Source: Candidatus Nanopelagicales bacterium
GTDB taxonomy: Bacteria; Actinomycetota; Actinomycetes; S36-B12
Direction: 5' to 3'
Length of the DNA: 64,000 bases
Assembly (NCBI GenBank): GCA_018402075.1
Contig: JAGYJP010000002.1
Span: forward strand, 372,001-436,000
Notes under the pieces: model-generated
What the model was told of the DNA's origin: nothing
What the model saw: only the letters and a program-made list of their open reading frames with translations
The model's database searches: none
Part shown: piece by piece, positions 55,907 through 64,000 of the stretch
Numbering within the stretch: the stretch's first letter is position 1
Layout of the letters: each line of letters starts with the position of its first letter
Translations under genes and position numbers: made by a program

Positions 55907-56440
55907 ATGACATTTTCATCGACATCAGACTCTGCATCCGCTCTGGGTGCGGAGTCTGATTGTGCAGAAGTCGACTCTTATGCCATCGGTTTGGGAATTG
56001 CGCTCCGAAAACTCAATGCCCATGCGAGAACCCACTACGAAATCTCCCTGGTGCTTTCCGGTAAAGGCATCGATGCTGTTACATCATCACAAATTCTAGA
56101 CAGGCTCATTGACCTCGGTTACATAAATGATCTGGATTTTGCGCATGCTTGGGTTCGATCCAGAGTGAAAAGCAGGGGGCTTGCACCGTCTGTCCTTCGC
56201 CGCGAACTCGCGTCAAAAGGTGTCGAACCTGAATATATTGACGCGGCTCTCCGTGAAATTGATCCTGAAGATTCAGCCCACCGGGCCAGGGAACTGGCTG
56301 AAAAGAAGTTTCGCGCACTTTCTAGCGAATCAAAATCGGTTGCAGTACGAAGAATAAGCAACCTATTGTTGCGAAAGGGTTACTCGTCGGCGGTGTCCTG
56401 GGGTATCGCTCGAGATGTGGTTGGTGGGTTGGAGGACTAG
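55907..56440 (+). CDS. recX: Regulatory protein RecX
   Basis: The 177-residue protein has the RecX three-helix repeats: LIDLGYINDLDFAHAWVRSR, GLAPSVLRRELASKGVEPE and NLLLRKGYSSAVSWGIARD. It tunes RecA filament activity. It lies 45 bases after recA, in the usual operon. The N-terminus is a short low-similarity segment of about 25 residues. Confidence 0.92.
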   Translation: MTFSSTSDSASALGAESDCAEVDSYAIGLGIALRKLNAHARTHYEISLVLSGKGIDAVTSSQILDRLIDLGYINDLDFAHAWVRSRVKSRGLAPSVLRRELASKGVEPEYIDAALREIDPEDSAHRARELAEKKFRALSSESKSVAVRRISNLLLRKGYSSAVSWGIARDVVGGLED

Positions 56441-56468
56441 TTCTTGTCTCAATACGCACCCTCCTCAT

Positions 56469-56496
56469 TTGAGCACTGTTCAGATTAAGGTACAGT
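56469..56496 (+). promoter_or_regulatory. Putative promoter of the MMPL transporter gene
   Basis: TTGAGC (56469-56474), a 16-base spacer and TACAGT (56491-56496) fit a sigma-70-type promoter; a leader of about 70 bases ends with AGGAG before the ATG. Confidence 0.5.
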
Positions 56497-56571
56497 TTCA
56501 CCAGCGGGGTAGGCCTTGTGTGTGCGTGTCATCAGGGATTATCCGTGTGGTAGACAACTTAGGAGATCTGA

Positions 56572-58908
56572 ATGCCGGTTTTATCCCAATGGGCCGTTCG
56601 TCGGCCGGTGGCCGCACTTATCGCATGGTTTGTCGCGCTCATCGCGGTAATCGGTATCGGCGTGAACTTCGGAGGGACACTCAATGACTCATTTGATCTA
56701 CCTGACACCGAATCCACCACTGCCCAAGAATTGCTCTCAACTTTGGGAAATGAGGACATCGACGCTCAGTCCGCTGGGGCAACTGCGAAAGTAGTTTGGT
56801 CACCCGCAGTCGGCTCAGCTATTGATCCACAGACTCTGCAGGTCATCACTCCACTTTTGGAAGATATTGCGGCCATTCCTTCGGTCTCATGTGTCACCAA
56901 CCCGGCAGATCCTGGTGCGCCATTTGGTAAAGCATGCACGGCGCCCAATCCAGGAGCCGCGCAGGACCTCACTCCCGAACAGCAGTCGCAACTTGAGCCA
57001 GCATTTGCTGCTTCGGCAGCGGCCAATTCACCCATCAGTCCGAATGGAAATGTAGCGACTGCAACAGTGACGTTCGCAGGTGGAATGGAAAGCGTGACGA
57101 CAGCGGATGCCAAAACCGTTTTAGACTTGGTGAAATCGGTCAATAATGACGCCATTGCAGTGGGAGCAAATGGTGAAATCCTGGAATTTGCGGGTCAAGA
57201 ACCTCCGTCCAGTGAACTTTTTGGGATATTGGTGGCGATCGTAATTTTGCTGATTGCCTTTGGGTCCATCGTTGCCGCAGGCATGCCGATTGTTGTTGCG
57301 GTAATTGGGTTAGCCGCAGGTCAAATGCTGGTTCTCATGGTTGCCCTATTCATGGATGTAGCCACATTCGCACCGACACTTGCCGCCATGATTGGTCTCG
57401 GAGTCGGTATTGACTATGCCCTTTTCGTTTTGAATCGATATCGGCAGGCAGTGCTCATTGGGCACCCGCCCAAGCAGGCAGCCCTCGAGGCAGTAAACAC
57501 AGCCGGTCGAGCTGTTCTTTTTGCGGGCACCACGGTCATTGTGGCTCTACTCGGATTGTTTATCCTCCAAATTGGATTCTTTAATGGTTTAGCTTTGGCA
57601 GCTGCAGTCACAGTATTTATGGTGATGCTTTCAGCATTATGGTTGCTGCCTGCAACATTGTCCCTTCTGGGAACAAAAGCCCTTGGGCTTCGCTTGCCGT
57701 GGGGGACAAAACCGGGTGCGGGTAAGCCTGAGGGTGCTAAGTGGGCCAAATATGGTTACAGAATTCAGCGTAAACCGTGGTTGTTTGCAGCAGTGTCGCT
57801 CATCGTTGTTGCGATACTTGCGATTCCTACCTTTTCACTTCGTTTGGGATTCGCAGACGCTTCTGGCGCAGCCGAAGGTTCGCCCACGCGTATTGCCTAC
57901 GATCTGACCGCCGAGGGTTACGGAGCCGGAGTCAATGGCCCGTTCATTGCCGCAGTCAAACTCAGTAACCCAGGGGACTTCTCTGAGTATGGTGCGGCAG
58001 TTGCGGCATTAGAAGGTACTTCGGGTGTGGCTGCGACAAATCCATCAACTGCAATGTTGCCGCTAGTTGAACTCTCCGGCCAAGGATTAAGTCCTGATGG
58101 CTCCGTAGGTGCAATTTTTATTATTCCCGAAACAGGACCTCAAGACGAAGCAACTGATGATCTACTCGCCCTACTTCGTAATGTCACCGCCCCACAGATG
58201 TTAGAAACCACCGGAACCACCATGTACGTCGGCGGTTCATTGGCTGTGACAAATGATTTCACAGGAGTGCTGGTTGATGCACTTCCAATTTTCTTATTTA
58301 TTGTGGTGTCCCTCGGTTTCATAGCCCTAATGATTCTTTTCAGATCAATCGTTGTACCTCTCACTGCGGCCGCTACAAGCTTATTGAGCTTCGCAGCGGC
58401 AACGGGTATTACAGTGGCTGTCTTCCAGTGGGGCTGGTTTAATCAATTGTTGGGTGTTTCCGGGACCGGACCCATCTTCCCATTCTTACCAATCATGGTG
58501 TTTGCGATTCTTTTCGGTTTGTCCATGGACTATCAAGTCTTTTTGGTCTCACGGATGCGCGAGGAGTGGGACCACACCGGTGACAACAATGCGGCTGTGC
58601 GGCGAGGCCTGGCTGGGTCTGGCAAAGTGGTGGTCATTGCGGCGGCGATCATGGCAAGTGTTTTCCTTGCCTTCATCCCAACCCCGGAGAACACCATAAA
58701 ATTATTCGGTGTTGCCTTGGGAGCTGCGGTGCTCATTGATGCATTTATTGTCCGGTTGGTATTTATCCCTGCCATCATGACCATTATTGGCAAGGCAAAT
58801 TGGTGGATTCCTGTTTGGCTCGGCAAGATTCTCCCAGAGGTCCATATTGAGCCCGGCGAGGATGAGCTAGCCGATGACTCTGAATCCCAACCAGTCGTGG
58901 TGCGGTAA
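56572..58908 (+). CDS. MMPL/RND-family membrane transporter
   Basis: A 778-residue protein with two halves, each one helix, a large extracytoplasmic domain and five clustered helices. Family signatures are GLGVGIDYALFVLNRYRQA in the first half and FGLSMDYQVFLVSRMREEWD in the second. MMPL proteins export lipids or lipophilic compounds across the membrane. The extracytoplasmic part of half 1 contains CVTNPADPGAPFGKAC, a possible disulphide loop. Substrate unknown. AGGAG precedes ATG. Confidence 0.92.
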   Translation: MPVLSQWAVRRPVAALIAWFVALIAVIGIGVNFGGTLNDSFDLPDTESTTAQELLSTLGNEDIDAQSAGATAKVVWSPAVGSAIDPQTLQVITPLLEDIAAIPSVSCVTNPADPGAPFGKACTAPNPGAAQDLTPEQQSQLEPAFAASAAANSPISPNGNVATATVTFAGGMESVTTADAKTVLDLVKSVNNDAIAVGANGEILEFAGQEPPSSELFGILVAIVILLIAFGSIVAAGMPIVVAVIGLAAGQMLVLMVALFMDVATFAPTLAAMIGLGVGIDYALFVLNRYRQAVLIGHPPKQAALEAVNTAGRAVLFAGTTVIVALLGLFILQIGFFNGLALAAAVTVFMVMLSALWLLPATLSLLGTKALGLRLPWGTKPGAGKPEGAKWAKYGYRIQRKPWLFAAVSLIVVAILAIPTFSLRLGFADASGAAEGSPTRIAYDLTAEGYGAGVNGPFIAAVKLSNPGDFSEYGAAVAALEGTSGVAATNPSTAMLPLVELSGQGLSPDGSVGAIFIIPETGPQDEATDDLLALLRNVTAPQMLETTGTTMYVGGSLAVTNDFTGVLVDALPIFLFIVVSLGFIALMILFRSIVVPLTAAATSLLSFAAATGITVAVFQWGWFNQLLGVSGTGPIFPFLPIMVFAILFGLSMDYQVFLVSRMREEWDHTGDNNAAVRRGLAGSGKVVVIAAAIMASVFLAFIPTPENTIKLFGVALGAAVLIDAFIVRLVFIPAIMTIIGKANWWIPVWLGKILPEVHIEPGEDELADDSESQPVVVR

Positions 58909-58919
58909 AGGTTTAGCAT

Positions 58920-58925
58920 TACCCT
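58920..58925 (+). promoter_or_regulatory. -10 box of leaderless miaB transcript
   Basis: TACCCT ends seven bases before ATG 58933. Confidence 0.55.
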
Positions 58926-58932
58926 TTCAGTC

Positions 58933-60363
58933 ATGCACACTTCATCTCCAGTGCGAACCTATGAAGTTCGCACATATGGATGCCAGATGAATGTTCATGA
59001 TTCTGAGCGAATCACTGGCATGCTTGAGGCAGCCGGTTACGTGAGCTCCTTGCCTGGTTCCGTACCCGACCTCATTGTGTTCAACACGTGTGCGGTTCGG
59101 GAGAATGCCGATAACAAGTTATACGGGAATTTAAGCCACCTTGTCCCCATCAAACAGGCTAACCCTGGTCTTCAGGTAGCCGTGGGTGGTTGTCTCGCAC
59201 AGAAGGACAAAGGGGAAATACTTAGGAAGTCTCCGGTCGTCGATGTCGTATTCGGAACACATAATTTGGGTTCGTTGCCGACGCTCCTCGAGCGGGCTCG
59301 CATTGAACAAGAATCACAGGTCGAAATAGCCGAGGCTCTTGTGGAGTTTCCTTCTGCTTTGCCCACAAAGCGTGATGCGAGTTATTCCGCGTGGGTTTCT
59401 GTCAGTGTTGGCTGCAATAACACCTGCACTTTTTGCATAGTGCCTTCATTGCGAGGCAAAGAGAAAGACAGAAGGGCAGGTGACATCCTCACAGAGATCG
59501 AGACACTAGTTGCCGATGGAGTAGTTGAGGTCACCTTATTGGGTCAAAATGTGAATGCCTACGGTAGTGATCTGGGGGATTCGCAAGCATTTAGCAAGCT
59601 TCTTCGCGCATGTGGAGACATCGGGGGACTTGAGAGAGTTCGCTTCACAAGTCCCCATCCGCGAGACTTCACCGACGATGTCATTGCTGCAATGGCGGAA
59701 ACTGCTAATGTCATGCCTCAATTGCATATGCCCTTGCAGTCCGGCTCAGATACTGTCCTCCAGAGAATGCGACGCTCCTACCGACGAGAGCGTTACCTAG
59801 ACATCATTGAACACGTCCGTGAAGCAATGCCTCAAGCTGCCATTACAACCGACATTATTGTGGGCTTCCCTGGTGAAACGGAAGATGAATTTCTTGACAC
59901 CTTAAGTTTGGTTGAACAGGTTAAATTCACCGGCGCATATACATTTCAGTATTCCAAAAGACCGGGTACTCCCGCGGCCACGATGCCTGGTCAGTTGGCC
60001 AAAGAAGTGGTTCAAGAGCGTTATGAGCGATTAATTGCCCGAGTCAACGACATCACATGGCATCTGAATCTGGATTTGGTTGGCACCGATGTAGAGGTTT
60101 TGATAGCGCAAGGGGAGGGCCGAAAGGATAATGGCCGAGATCGAATCACCGGACGCGCGGCAGACGGACGCTTAGTGCATGTGGAGATGCATGGGCAAAC
60201 CGCAAGGCCAGGTGATTTTGTGAACGCTCGGATCGTGTCAGCCGCACCGCATCACCTCATTGCAGAGCATCTCAGTACTCGTAAAACCAGAGCTGGCGAT
60301 ATTTTTGATGAGCGCCCGAGTGGGCCAACAGTCATGTTAGGAATTCCCACTTTTGCTCAGTGA
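58933..60363 (+). CDS. miaB: tRNA-2-methylthio-N6-dimethylallyladenosine synthase
   Basis: The 476-residue methylthiotransferase has first-cluster cysteines in [26 protein letters not shown] and [10 protein letters not shown], and the radical-SAM motif [20 protein letters not shown]. It ends with a TRAM domain. It adds 2-methylthio to i6A37 made by MiaA, encoded directly downstream with an 11-base overlap. Confidence 0.96.
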   Translation: MHTSSPVRTYEVRTYGCQMNVHDSERITGMLEAAGYVSSLPGSVPDLIVFNTCAVRENADNKLYGNLSHLVPIKQANPGLQVAVGGCLAQKDKGEILRKSPVVDVVFGTHNLGSLPTLLERARIEQESQVEIAEALVEFPSALPTKRDASYSAWVSVSVGCNNTCTFCIVPSLRGKEKDRRAGDILTEIETLVADGVVEVTLLGQNVNAYGSDLGDSQAFSKLLRACGDIGGLERVRFTSPHPRDFTDDVIAAMAETANVMPQLHMPLQSGSDTVLQRMRRSYRRERYLDIIEHVREAMPQAAITTDIIVGFPGETEDEFLDTLSLVEQVKFTGAYTFQYSKRPGTPAATMPGQLAKEVVQERYERLIARVNDITWHLNLDLVGTDVEVLIAQGEGRKDNGRDRITGRAADGRLVHVEMHGQTARPGDFVNARIVSAAPHHLIAEHLSTRKTRAGDIFDERPSGPTVMLGIPTFAQ

Positions 60364-61288
60364 ATTGGCCTTGGCAATTGTTGGGCCAACGGCATCTGGA
60401 AAAACTGCACTTGCGGTTGAATGTGCCAAAATTGTGTCTGGCCAATTGATTGGTACGGACTCAATGCAGGCGTACCAGAATCTTTCCATCGGAACGGCAA
60501 AGCCAACGACATTGGAATTGCAAGGCATTACGCACCACATGTTGGACATTTGGCCCATTAGTCACTTGGCGCATGTCGCAGAATTCCAACAGCTTGCTCG
60601 TTTGCAGGTGAGCGAAGTGCTAAACGACGGAGATCTACCCATTGTTGTGGGTGGGAGCGTTCTGTATGTGAATGCTGTACTCGATGTATATGAATTTCCG
60701 GGATCGGATCCATCTATACGAAGTTATTATCAAAGTCTCCTCGATTCCCAAGGATCTGTTTCACTTCATAAACAGCTGGAGTCAAAAGACAGAGAGGCTG
60801 CTCGAAAAATCCCCCCAACTAATGGCCGAAGAATTGTTCGAGCGCTAGAAGTTATCGACATCACTGGTAAACCATTTCTAGCAAGTCTGCCTGAAGAGCC
60901 AGAGGAGTTCATACCAGCGTGCAGAATTGGACTAGAGATTGATCGGGAAACTTTAGATAGAAGAATAGAATCACGGGTTTCAGCTATGCTGGCCAACGGC
61001 TTTGTCGAGGAAGTTGAAGCGGCATTAGCTCATGGTCTTCGTGAGAGTGTTACAGCTAAAAAAGCTATTGGATATTCACAGATAATTCAAGTGATTGATG
61101 GCGAAATTTCCCTTAATGAGGCCACTTCACGCATAGTTGCGTCGACGCAAAAATTTGCTCGACGACAACAGCGATGGTTTCGTCAAGATACTCGAATCAC
61201 CTGGTTTCCATGGGACAGGCCTCAATTGAGTTCAAGTGTGCTTGCTCACTTTGACGTAGTACTCGGTACCCATCAAAGCAGCAAATAG
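60353..61288 (+). CDS. miaA: tRNA dimethylallyltransferase
   Basis: This 311-residue enzyme has the P-loop [31 protein letters not shown] and [22 protein letters not shown] and the C-terminal [14 protein letters not shown]. It transfers dimethylallyl to A37 of tRNAs. The TTG start lies within the miaB end. Its last 57 bases overlap the convergent deacetylase gene. Confidence 0.95.
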   Translation: MLSELALAIVGPTASGKTALAVECAKIVSGQLIGTDSMQAYQNLSIGTAKPTTLELQGITHHMLDIWPISHLAHVAEFQQLARLQVSEVLNDGDLPIVVGGSVLYVNAVLDVYEFPGSDPSIRSYYQSLLDSQGSVSLHKQLESKDREAARKIPPTNGRRIVRALEVIDITGKPFLASLPEEPEEFIPACRIGLEIDRETLDRRIESRVSAMLANGFVEEVEAALAHGLRESVTAKKAIGYSQIIQVIDGEISLNEATSRIVASTQKFARRQQRWFRQDTRITWFPWDRPQLSSSVLAHFDVVLGTHQSSK

Positions 61289-62008
61289 TGGCCTTGGAAG
61301 TCGCGTGAGTACACCGAGGGTGCGAACAGTTCCATCCGCATGCGCTTGTGAGGCGTGAGCTTGAATGGAATGTTTTTTCTCGTCGATGTAGTTGCGGACA
61401 TCTACCCTGTGAGTAATGTCATTTCGAGGCGTCCATGCTCTTTGGAATTCTCTTGGGTCAAATCCTGAAGGAGTGAGCCTCAGTCGAGCAGCAACGTCAA
61501 CGGCCGTGGCAATTGGCTCGCGGGGCAGTGTGGCCTCGAAAAGAGTGCAATGATCTAGAACCTTTTTGTGGGCCAATCTCACGATTCGATGAACGTGTAC
61601 GTGATCGGGGTGTCCGTATCCACCTGAAGTGTCATATCCGATTACAACGTCGACATTCATTTTGCGAATAATGACCGCAAGATCTTCTGCAAGGACATCA
61701 GCATCTGTGTGAGCGAAACCACTACTATTTTCTGCATGTAAGCCTGAGTCAGGATGTGCCCAGGTGATCACTTCATTGACCCCAAGTACCGAAGCCGATT
61801 GCATGAGTTCGGCATGACGAACAGCGTCAAGTGAATTGGAATATGCCTCAGATGTCAATCCTGCGGCACCGTCAGTTGCAACAAGAAGGATCACGCGATG
61901 ACCTTCGGCTTGGGCGCGAGCCATTGTGCCTGCAGTCAAAAGAGCTTCGTCGTCGGGGTGGGCATGTACGAAGAGCAGAGTTCGTGATTTATTGGAGGCC
62001 TTGGACAT
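61232..62008 (-). CDS. PIG-L family deacetylase (MshB/BshB-like)
   Basis: The 258-residue protein has the zinc motif AHPDDEAL (His17, Asp20) and GHPDHVHVHRIVRLAHK. Family members deacetylate N-acetylglucosaminyl compounds, as in mycothiol (MshB, Mca) or bacillithiol (BshB) synthesis. It is shorter than MshB. It diverges from a GT4 glycosyltransferase by 31 bases, a pairing that would fit an MshA/MshB-like function, though not proven. The 3' end overlaps miaA by 57 bases. Confidence 0.87.
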   Translation of the reverse strand: MSKASNKSRTLLFVHAHPDDEALLTAGTMARAQAEGHRVILLVATDGAAGLTSEAYSNSLDAVRHAELMQSASVLGVNEVITWAHPDSGLHAENSSGFAHTDADVLAEDLAVIIRKMNVDVVIGYDTSGGYGHPDHVHVHRIVRLAHKKVLDHCTLFEATLPREPIATAVDVAARLRLTPSGFDPREFQRAWTPRNDITHRVDVRNYIDEKKHSIQAHASQAHADGTVRTLGVLTRLPRPLFAALMGTEYYVKVSKHT

Positions 62009-62026
62009 AAGGATCCCATTGTGGCG

Positions 62027-62032
62027 TAACGT
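62027..62032 (+). promoter_or_regulatory. -10 box of leaderless glycosyltransferase transcript
   Basis: TAACGT ends seven bases before GTG 62040, in the 31-base gap to the divergent deacetylase gene. Confidence 0.5.
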
Positions 62033-62039
62033 CTTGTCC

Positions 62040-63110
62040 GTGCTGAAACATGGAGGGCCAATTGTTCACATTAGCGATTGCTATTCCCCTCGCACCGGTG
62101 GTATTGAGACTCAAGTGGCCAATCTGGTGGCGGCTCAGCGTGAGGCTGGGTGGAATGCCGAAGTGGTCACAGCAACCACAGGTCCGCCCATTGATGGAGT
62201 GGCACGGATTACTGTTCCCGTTCCATTTGAACTGCCGATCCATCCCCGCACCCGTTTGCGATTAGTAGACCACCTCGAGTTTGTACAGCCCAGTGTCGTC
62301 CACATACACCTTGGAGCAACGTCACCATTTGCTTGGGGCGCCATTCGAGCGACCCGGGACATGAATCTCCCCACCGTGGTAACAGTGCACAGTATGTGGG
62401 GTGGAGTCGCCCGTATGGGCTATCACGCATTCGCCAAGCAACTCACAAATTCGAATTTTATATGGTCGGCTGTGAGCAAGGAAGCAGGTCAATCCGTACA
62501 AGAGGCACTGAACGTTCCAGTGCACGCGATGCCGAATGGAATTGATACCTCGCAGTGGAGAACGGTTGCCAACCCAGGTGATCATTTACGAGTCGTAGGG
62601 GTGCTGCGGATGGCTCCTCGTAAACGAGTTGGGTCTTGGCTATCGATCATACGCAAGGTCCAAAAATCTCGTCCTGATGTGAGCGCTGTTTTGGTCGGGA
62701 ACGGGCCTCTCCTCCCATACGCGAAACGATATGTGGAATGGCACGGCATGAACGTGCATCTTCCAGGAAGGCTGAGTCACTTCCAGTTACGTGATTTGTA
62801 CGCGGAATCTGACGTGTTCCTTCAGTCTTCGTCACGCGAATCTTTCGGCATAGCAGCACTCGAGGCAAGAGCGGCAGGGCTCGCTGTAATTGCTCGAAAC
62901 GGAACGGGAACAGCCTCGTTTATCGCGGGTGGAGTAAATGGATTCCTAGAAAAAAACGATCATCTGATGGTGAGGCGACTGATAGAGCTGGCAAGTAATC
63001 CAATTCAGATTGCGTCGCTGAAAGAGAATAACCAAACCACGCCGATCTACGATTTACAAAAAATGCTGGGAGCCTCCGTCGAGCTCTATCGGTTGGCGCA
63101 GAGGGAATAG
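62040..63110 (+). CDS. GT4-family glycosyltransferase
   Basis: GTG 62040 (356 residues) is supported by a leaderless -10 box; TTG 62019 with AAGGA upstream is an alternative. The N-terminal acceptor motif is ISDCYSPRTGGIETQV and the donor site includes RESFGIAALEARAAGLAVI (the EX7E motif). It would transfer a sugar from a nucleotide sugar. Similar to MshA or to mannosyl/glucosyl transferases in general; the acceptor is unknown. The start is 31 bases from the divergent PIG-L gene. Confidence 0.88.
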   Translation: MLKHGGPIVHISDCYSPRTGGIETQVANLVAAQREAGWNAEVVTATTGPPIDGVARITVPVPFELPIHPRTRLRLVDHLEFVQPSVVHIHLGATSPFAWGAIRATRDMNLPTVVTVHSMWGGVARMGYHAFAKQLTNSNFIWSAVSKEAGQSVQEALNVPVHAMPNGIDTSQWRTVANPGDHLRVVGVLRMAPRKRVGSWLSIIRKVQKSRPDVSAVLVGNGPLLPYAKRYVEWHGMNVHLPGRLSHFQLRDLYAESDVFLQSSSRESFGIAALEARAAGLAVIARNGTGTASFIAGGVNGFLEKNDHLMVRRLIELASNPIQIASLKENNQTTPIYDLQKMLGASVELYRLAQRE

Positions 63111-63154
63111 TTCAGTTGGGCAACTGCAGTGGGGAGCACAGGGATCTCATGGAA

Positions 63155-63160
63155 TAGTCT
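63155..63160 (+). promoter_or_regulatory. -10 box of leaderless dapF transcript
   Basis: TAGTCT ends six bases before GTG 63167; no ribosome binding site is present. Confidence 0.6.
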
Positions 63161-63166
63161 GCGCAC

Positions 63167-64000
63167 GTGGCCCGCCTAGCAGAGTTAAGTTTTACCAAGG
63201 GTCACGGCACGGCGAATGATTTTGTCATGATTCAAGACACTTCAGGTACCTGGAATCCCACAGTGGATCAGATCACGTGGCTTTGCGATCGCAGACGCGG
63301 CATAGGGGCCGACGGAGTTATTCGAGTGGTGCCTACGGAGCTGCTTCCTGAATTTGAAGATTTGGCCGTCGCTCCCTGGTTTATGGATTATCGTAACGCC
63401 GATGGCTCAATTGCTGAAATGTGTGGAAATGGGGCTCGGGTATTTGCTCGCTATCTCGTAGCCAGTGGTTTAGAGACTCACAAGGAATTTGTCATAGCAA
63501 CGCGTGCTGGCCTGCATGAGGTTGAGATCCACTCTGATTTAACCGTCCGTGTGTCCATGGGTACGGCATGTGAAATTGATGTTCAATCTCACCTCACCGT
63601 TCTAATTGATTCGATTGATTCAGCGTGGCCTGCAACCGGAGTCTTGGTACCGAATCCTCATGCGGTTGTCTTCCTGCCGGCAAGTGTTGATCTGGCGGAC
63701 CTGAACCTGGGTCTCCCGTGCGTGTCGCCAGCTCAAGCATTTCCCGATGGTGTGAACGTTGAGTTTGTAGAGCGGAAGGGCGATCGTCATTTGGCAATGC
63801 GAGTTGTGGAACGAGGTAGTGGGGAAACGCTCTCATGTGGAACAGGTGCATGTGCGGTGGCATGGGTAGAAGTGCAGAAATTTGGTGCTGCGCAGGGCGA
63901 AATTAGGGTAGATGTTCCAGGCGGAACTTTGTGGGTCCAAGTCTCACAGAATCAGGTGTGGCTTCGAGGTTCTGCTGAATTAGTGGCGCGCGGAAAGGTG
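63167..64000 (+). CDS. dapF: Diaminopimelate epimerase (3' end beyond window)
   Basis: The reading frame from GTG 63167 is open to the last base of the window, 278 codons, with only the final few expected to be missing. The N-terminus reads FTKGHGTANDFVMIQD. The two catalytic cysteines are Cys86 in EMCGNGARVFARYL and Cys224 in LSCGTGACAVAW; YRNADGSIAE and VPNPHAVVF are also family sequence. It converts LL- to meso-diaminopimelate for lysine and peptidoglycan, completing the dapA/dapB genes of this window. Confidence 0.95.
   Translation, partial: MARLAELSFTKGHGTANDFVMIQDTSGTWNPTVDQITWLCDRRRGIGADGVIRVVPTELLPEFEDLAVAPWFMDYRNADGSIAEMCGNGARVFARYLVASGLETHKEFVIATRAGLHEVEIHSDLTVRVSMGTACEIDVQSHLTVLIDSIDSAWPATGVLVPNPHAVVFLPASVDLADLNLGLPCVSPAQAFPDGVNVEFVERKGDRHLAMRVVERGSGETLSCGTGACAVAWVEVQKFGAAQGEIRVDVPGGTLWVQVSQNQVWLRGSAELVARGKV

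Overview
The window looks like chromosomal DNA of an actinobacterium (Actinomycetota) with roughly balanced base composition and very tight gene packing, perhaps a streamlined aquatic lineage of the Nanopelagicales type. The phylum call rests on gene order: dxr, site-2 protease, ispG, GNAT with an N-terminal extension, proS, rimP, nusA, ylxR, infB, rbfA, truB, ribF, rpsO, pnp, M16 peptidase, dapB; then thyX, dapA, RNase J, ftsK, HTH, rimO, pgsA, cinA, ClgR-like regulator, DUF3046, recA, recX, miaB, miaA, dapF. The finer placement is only a guess. No rRNA, tRNA, CRISPR array, insertion sequence or prophage was recognised, and no stretch over 300 bases lacks a gene.

Region 1 (1-16.9 kb) is catabolic. 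A minus-strand operon encodes the last steps of reductive pyrimidine breakdown: N-carbamoyl-beta-alanine amidohydrolase, dihydropyrimidinase, CoA-acylating (methyl)malonate-semialdehyde dehydrogenase and a partial F420-type oxidoreductase. It diverges from a MocR-type regulator carrying an aminotransferase domain. Plus-strand genes for agmatine/putrescine use follow: aminobutyraldehyde-type dehydrogenase, a complete polyamine ABC importer, a PuuB-like flavin amine oxidoreductase, an agmatinase and a saccharopine-dehydrogenase-like enzyme, closed by a convergent gabT. Together these would import polyamines and turn agmatine or putrescine into GABA and then succinate semialdehyde. A similar palindromic core, CACAA-N2/4-TTGT, lies in both the pyrimidine/MocR promoter region and the polyamine importer promoter.

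Region 2 (17-37.6 kb) is housekeeping: isoprenoid synthesis by the MEP pathway, translation and transcription factors, RNA decay and lysine synthesis. Region 3 (37.5-42.8 kb) is more variable: an AzlCD exporter operon with a PH-domain protein, a large sensor kinase that appears to hold a second degenerate kinase core, its LuxR-type response regulator, and a GNAT. Region 4 (42.9-64 kb) returns to the conserved actinobacterial backbone, interrupted by a sulfotransferase-like gene and an MFS transporter just before recA. A perfect SOS box for recA lies inside the last codons of that MFS gene. A PIG-L deacetylase and a GT4 glycosyltransferase sit divergently between miaA and dapF.

A recurring signal runs through the window: at least fourteen genes have a TANNNT-like -10 element 6-7 bases before the start codon and no Shine-Dalgarno sequence, which indicates leaderless transcription and settles several start codons (ispG, rimO, the HTH protein, the glycosyltransferase, dapF). 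Convergent gene pairs overlap at their 3' ends and clear rho-independent terminators are scarce.
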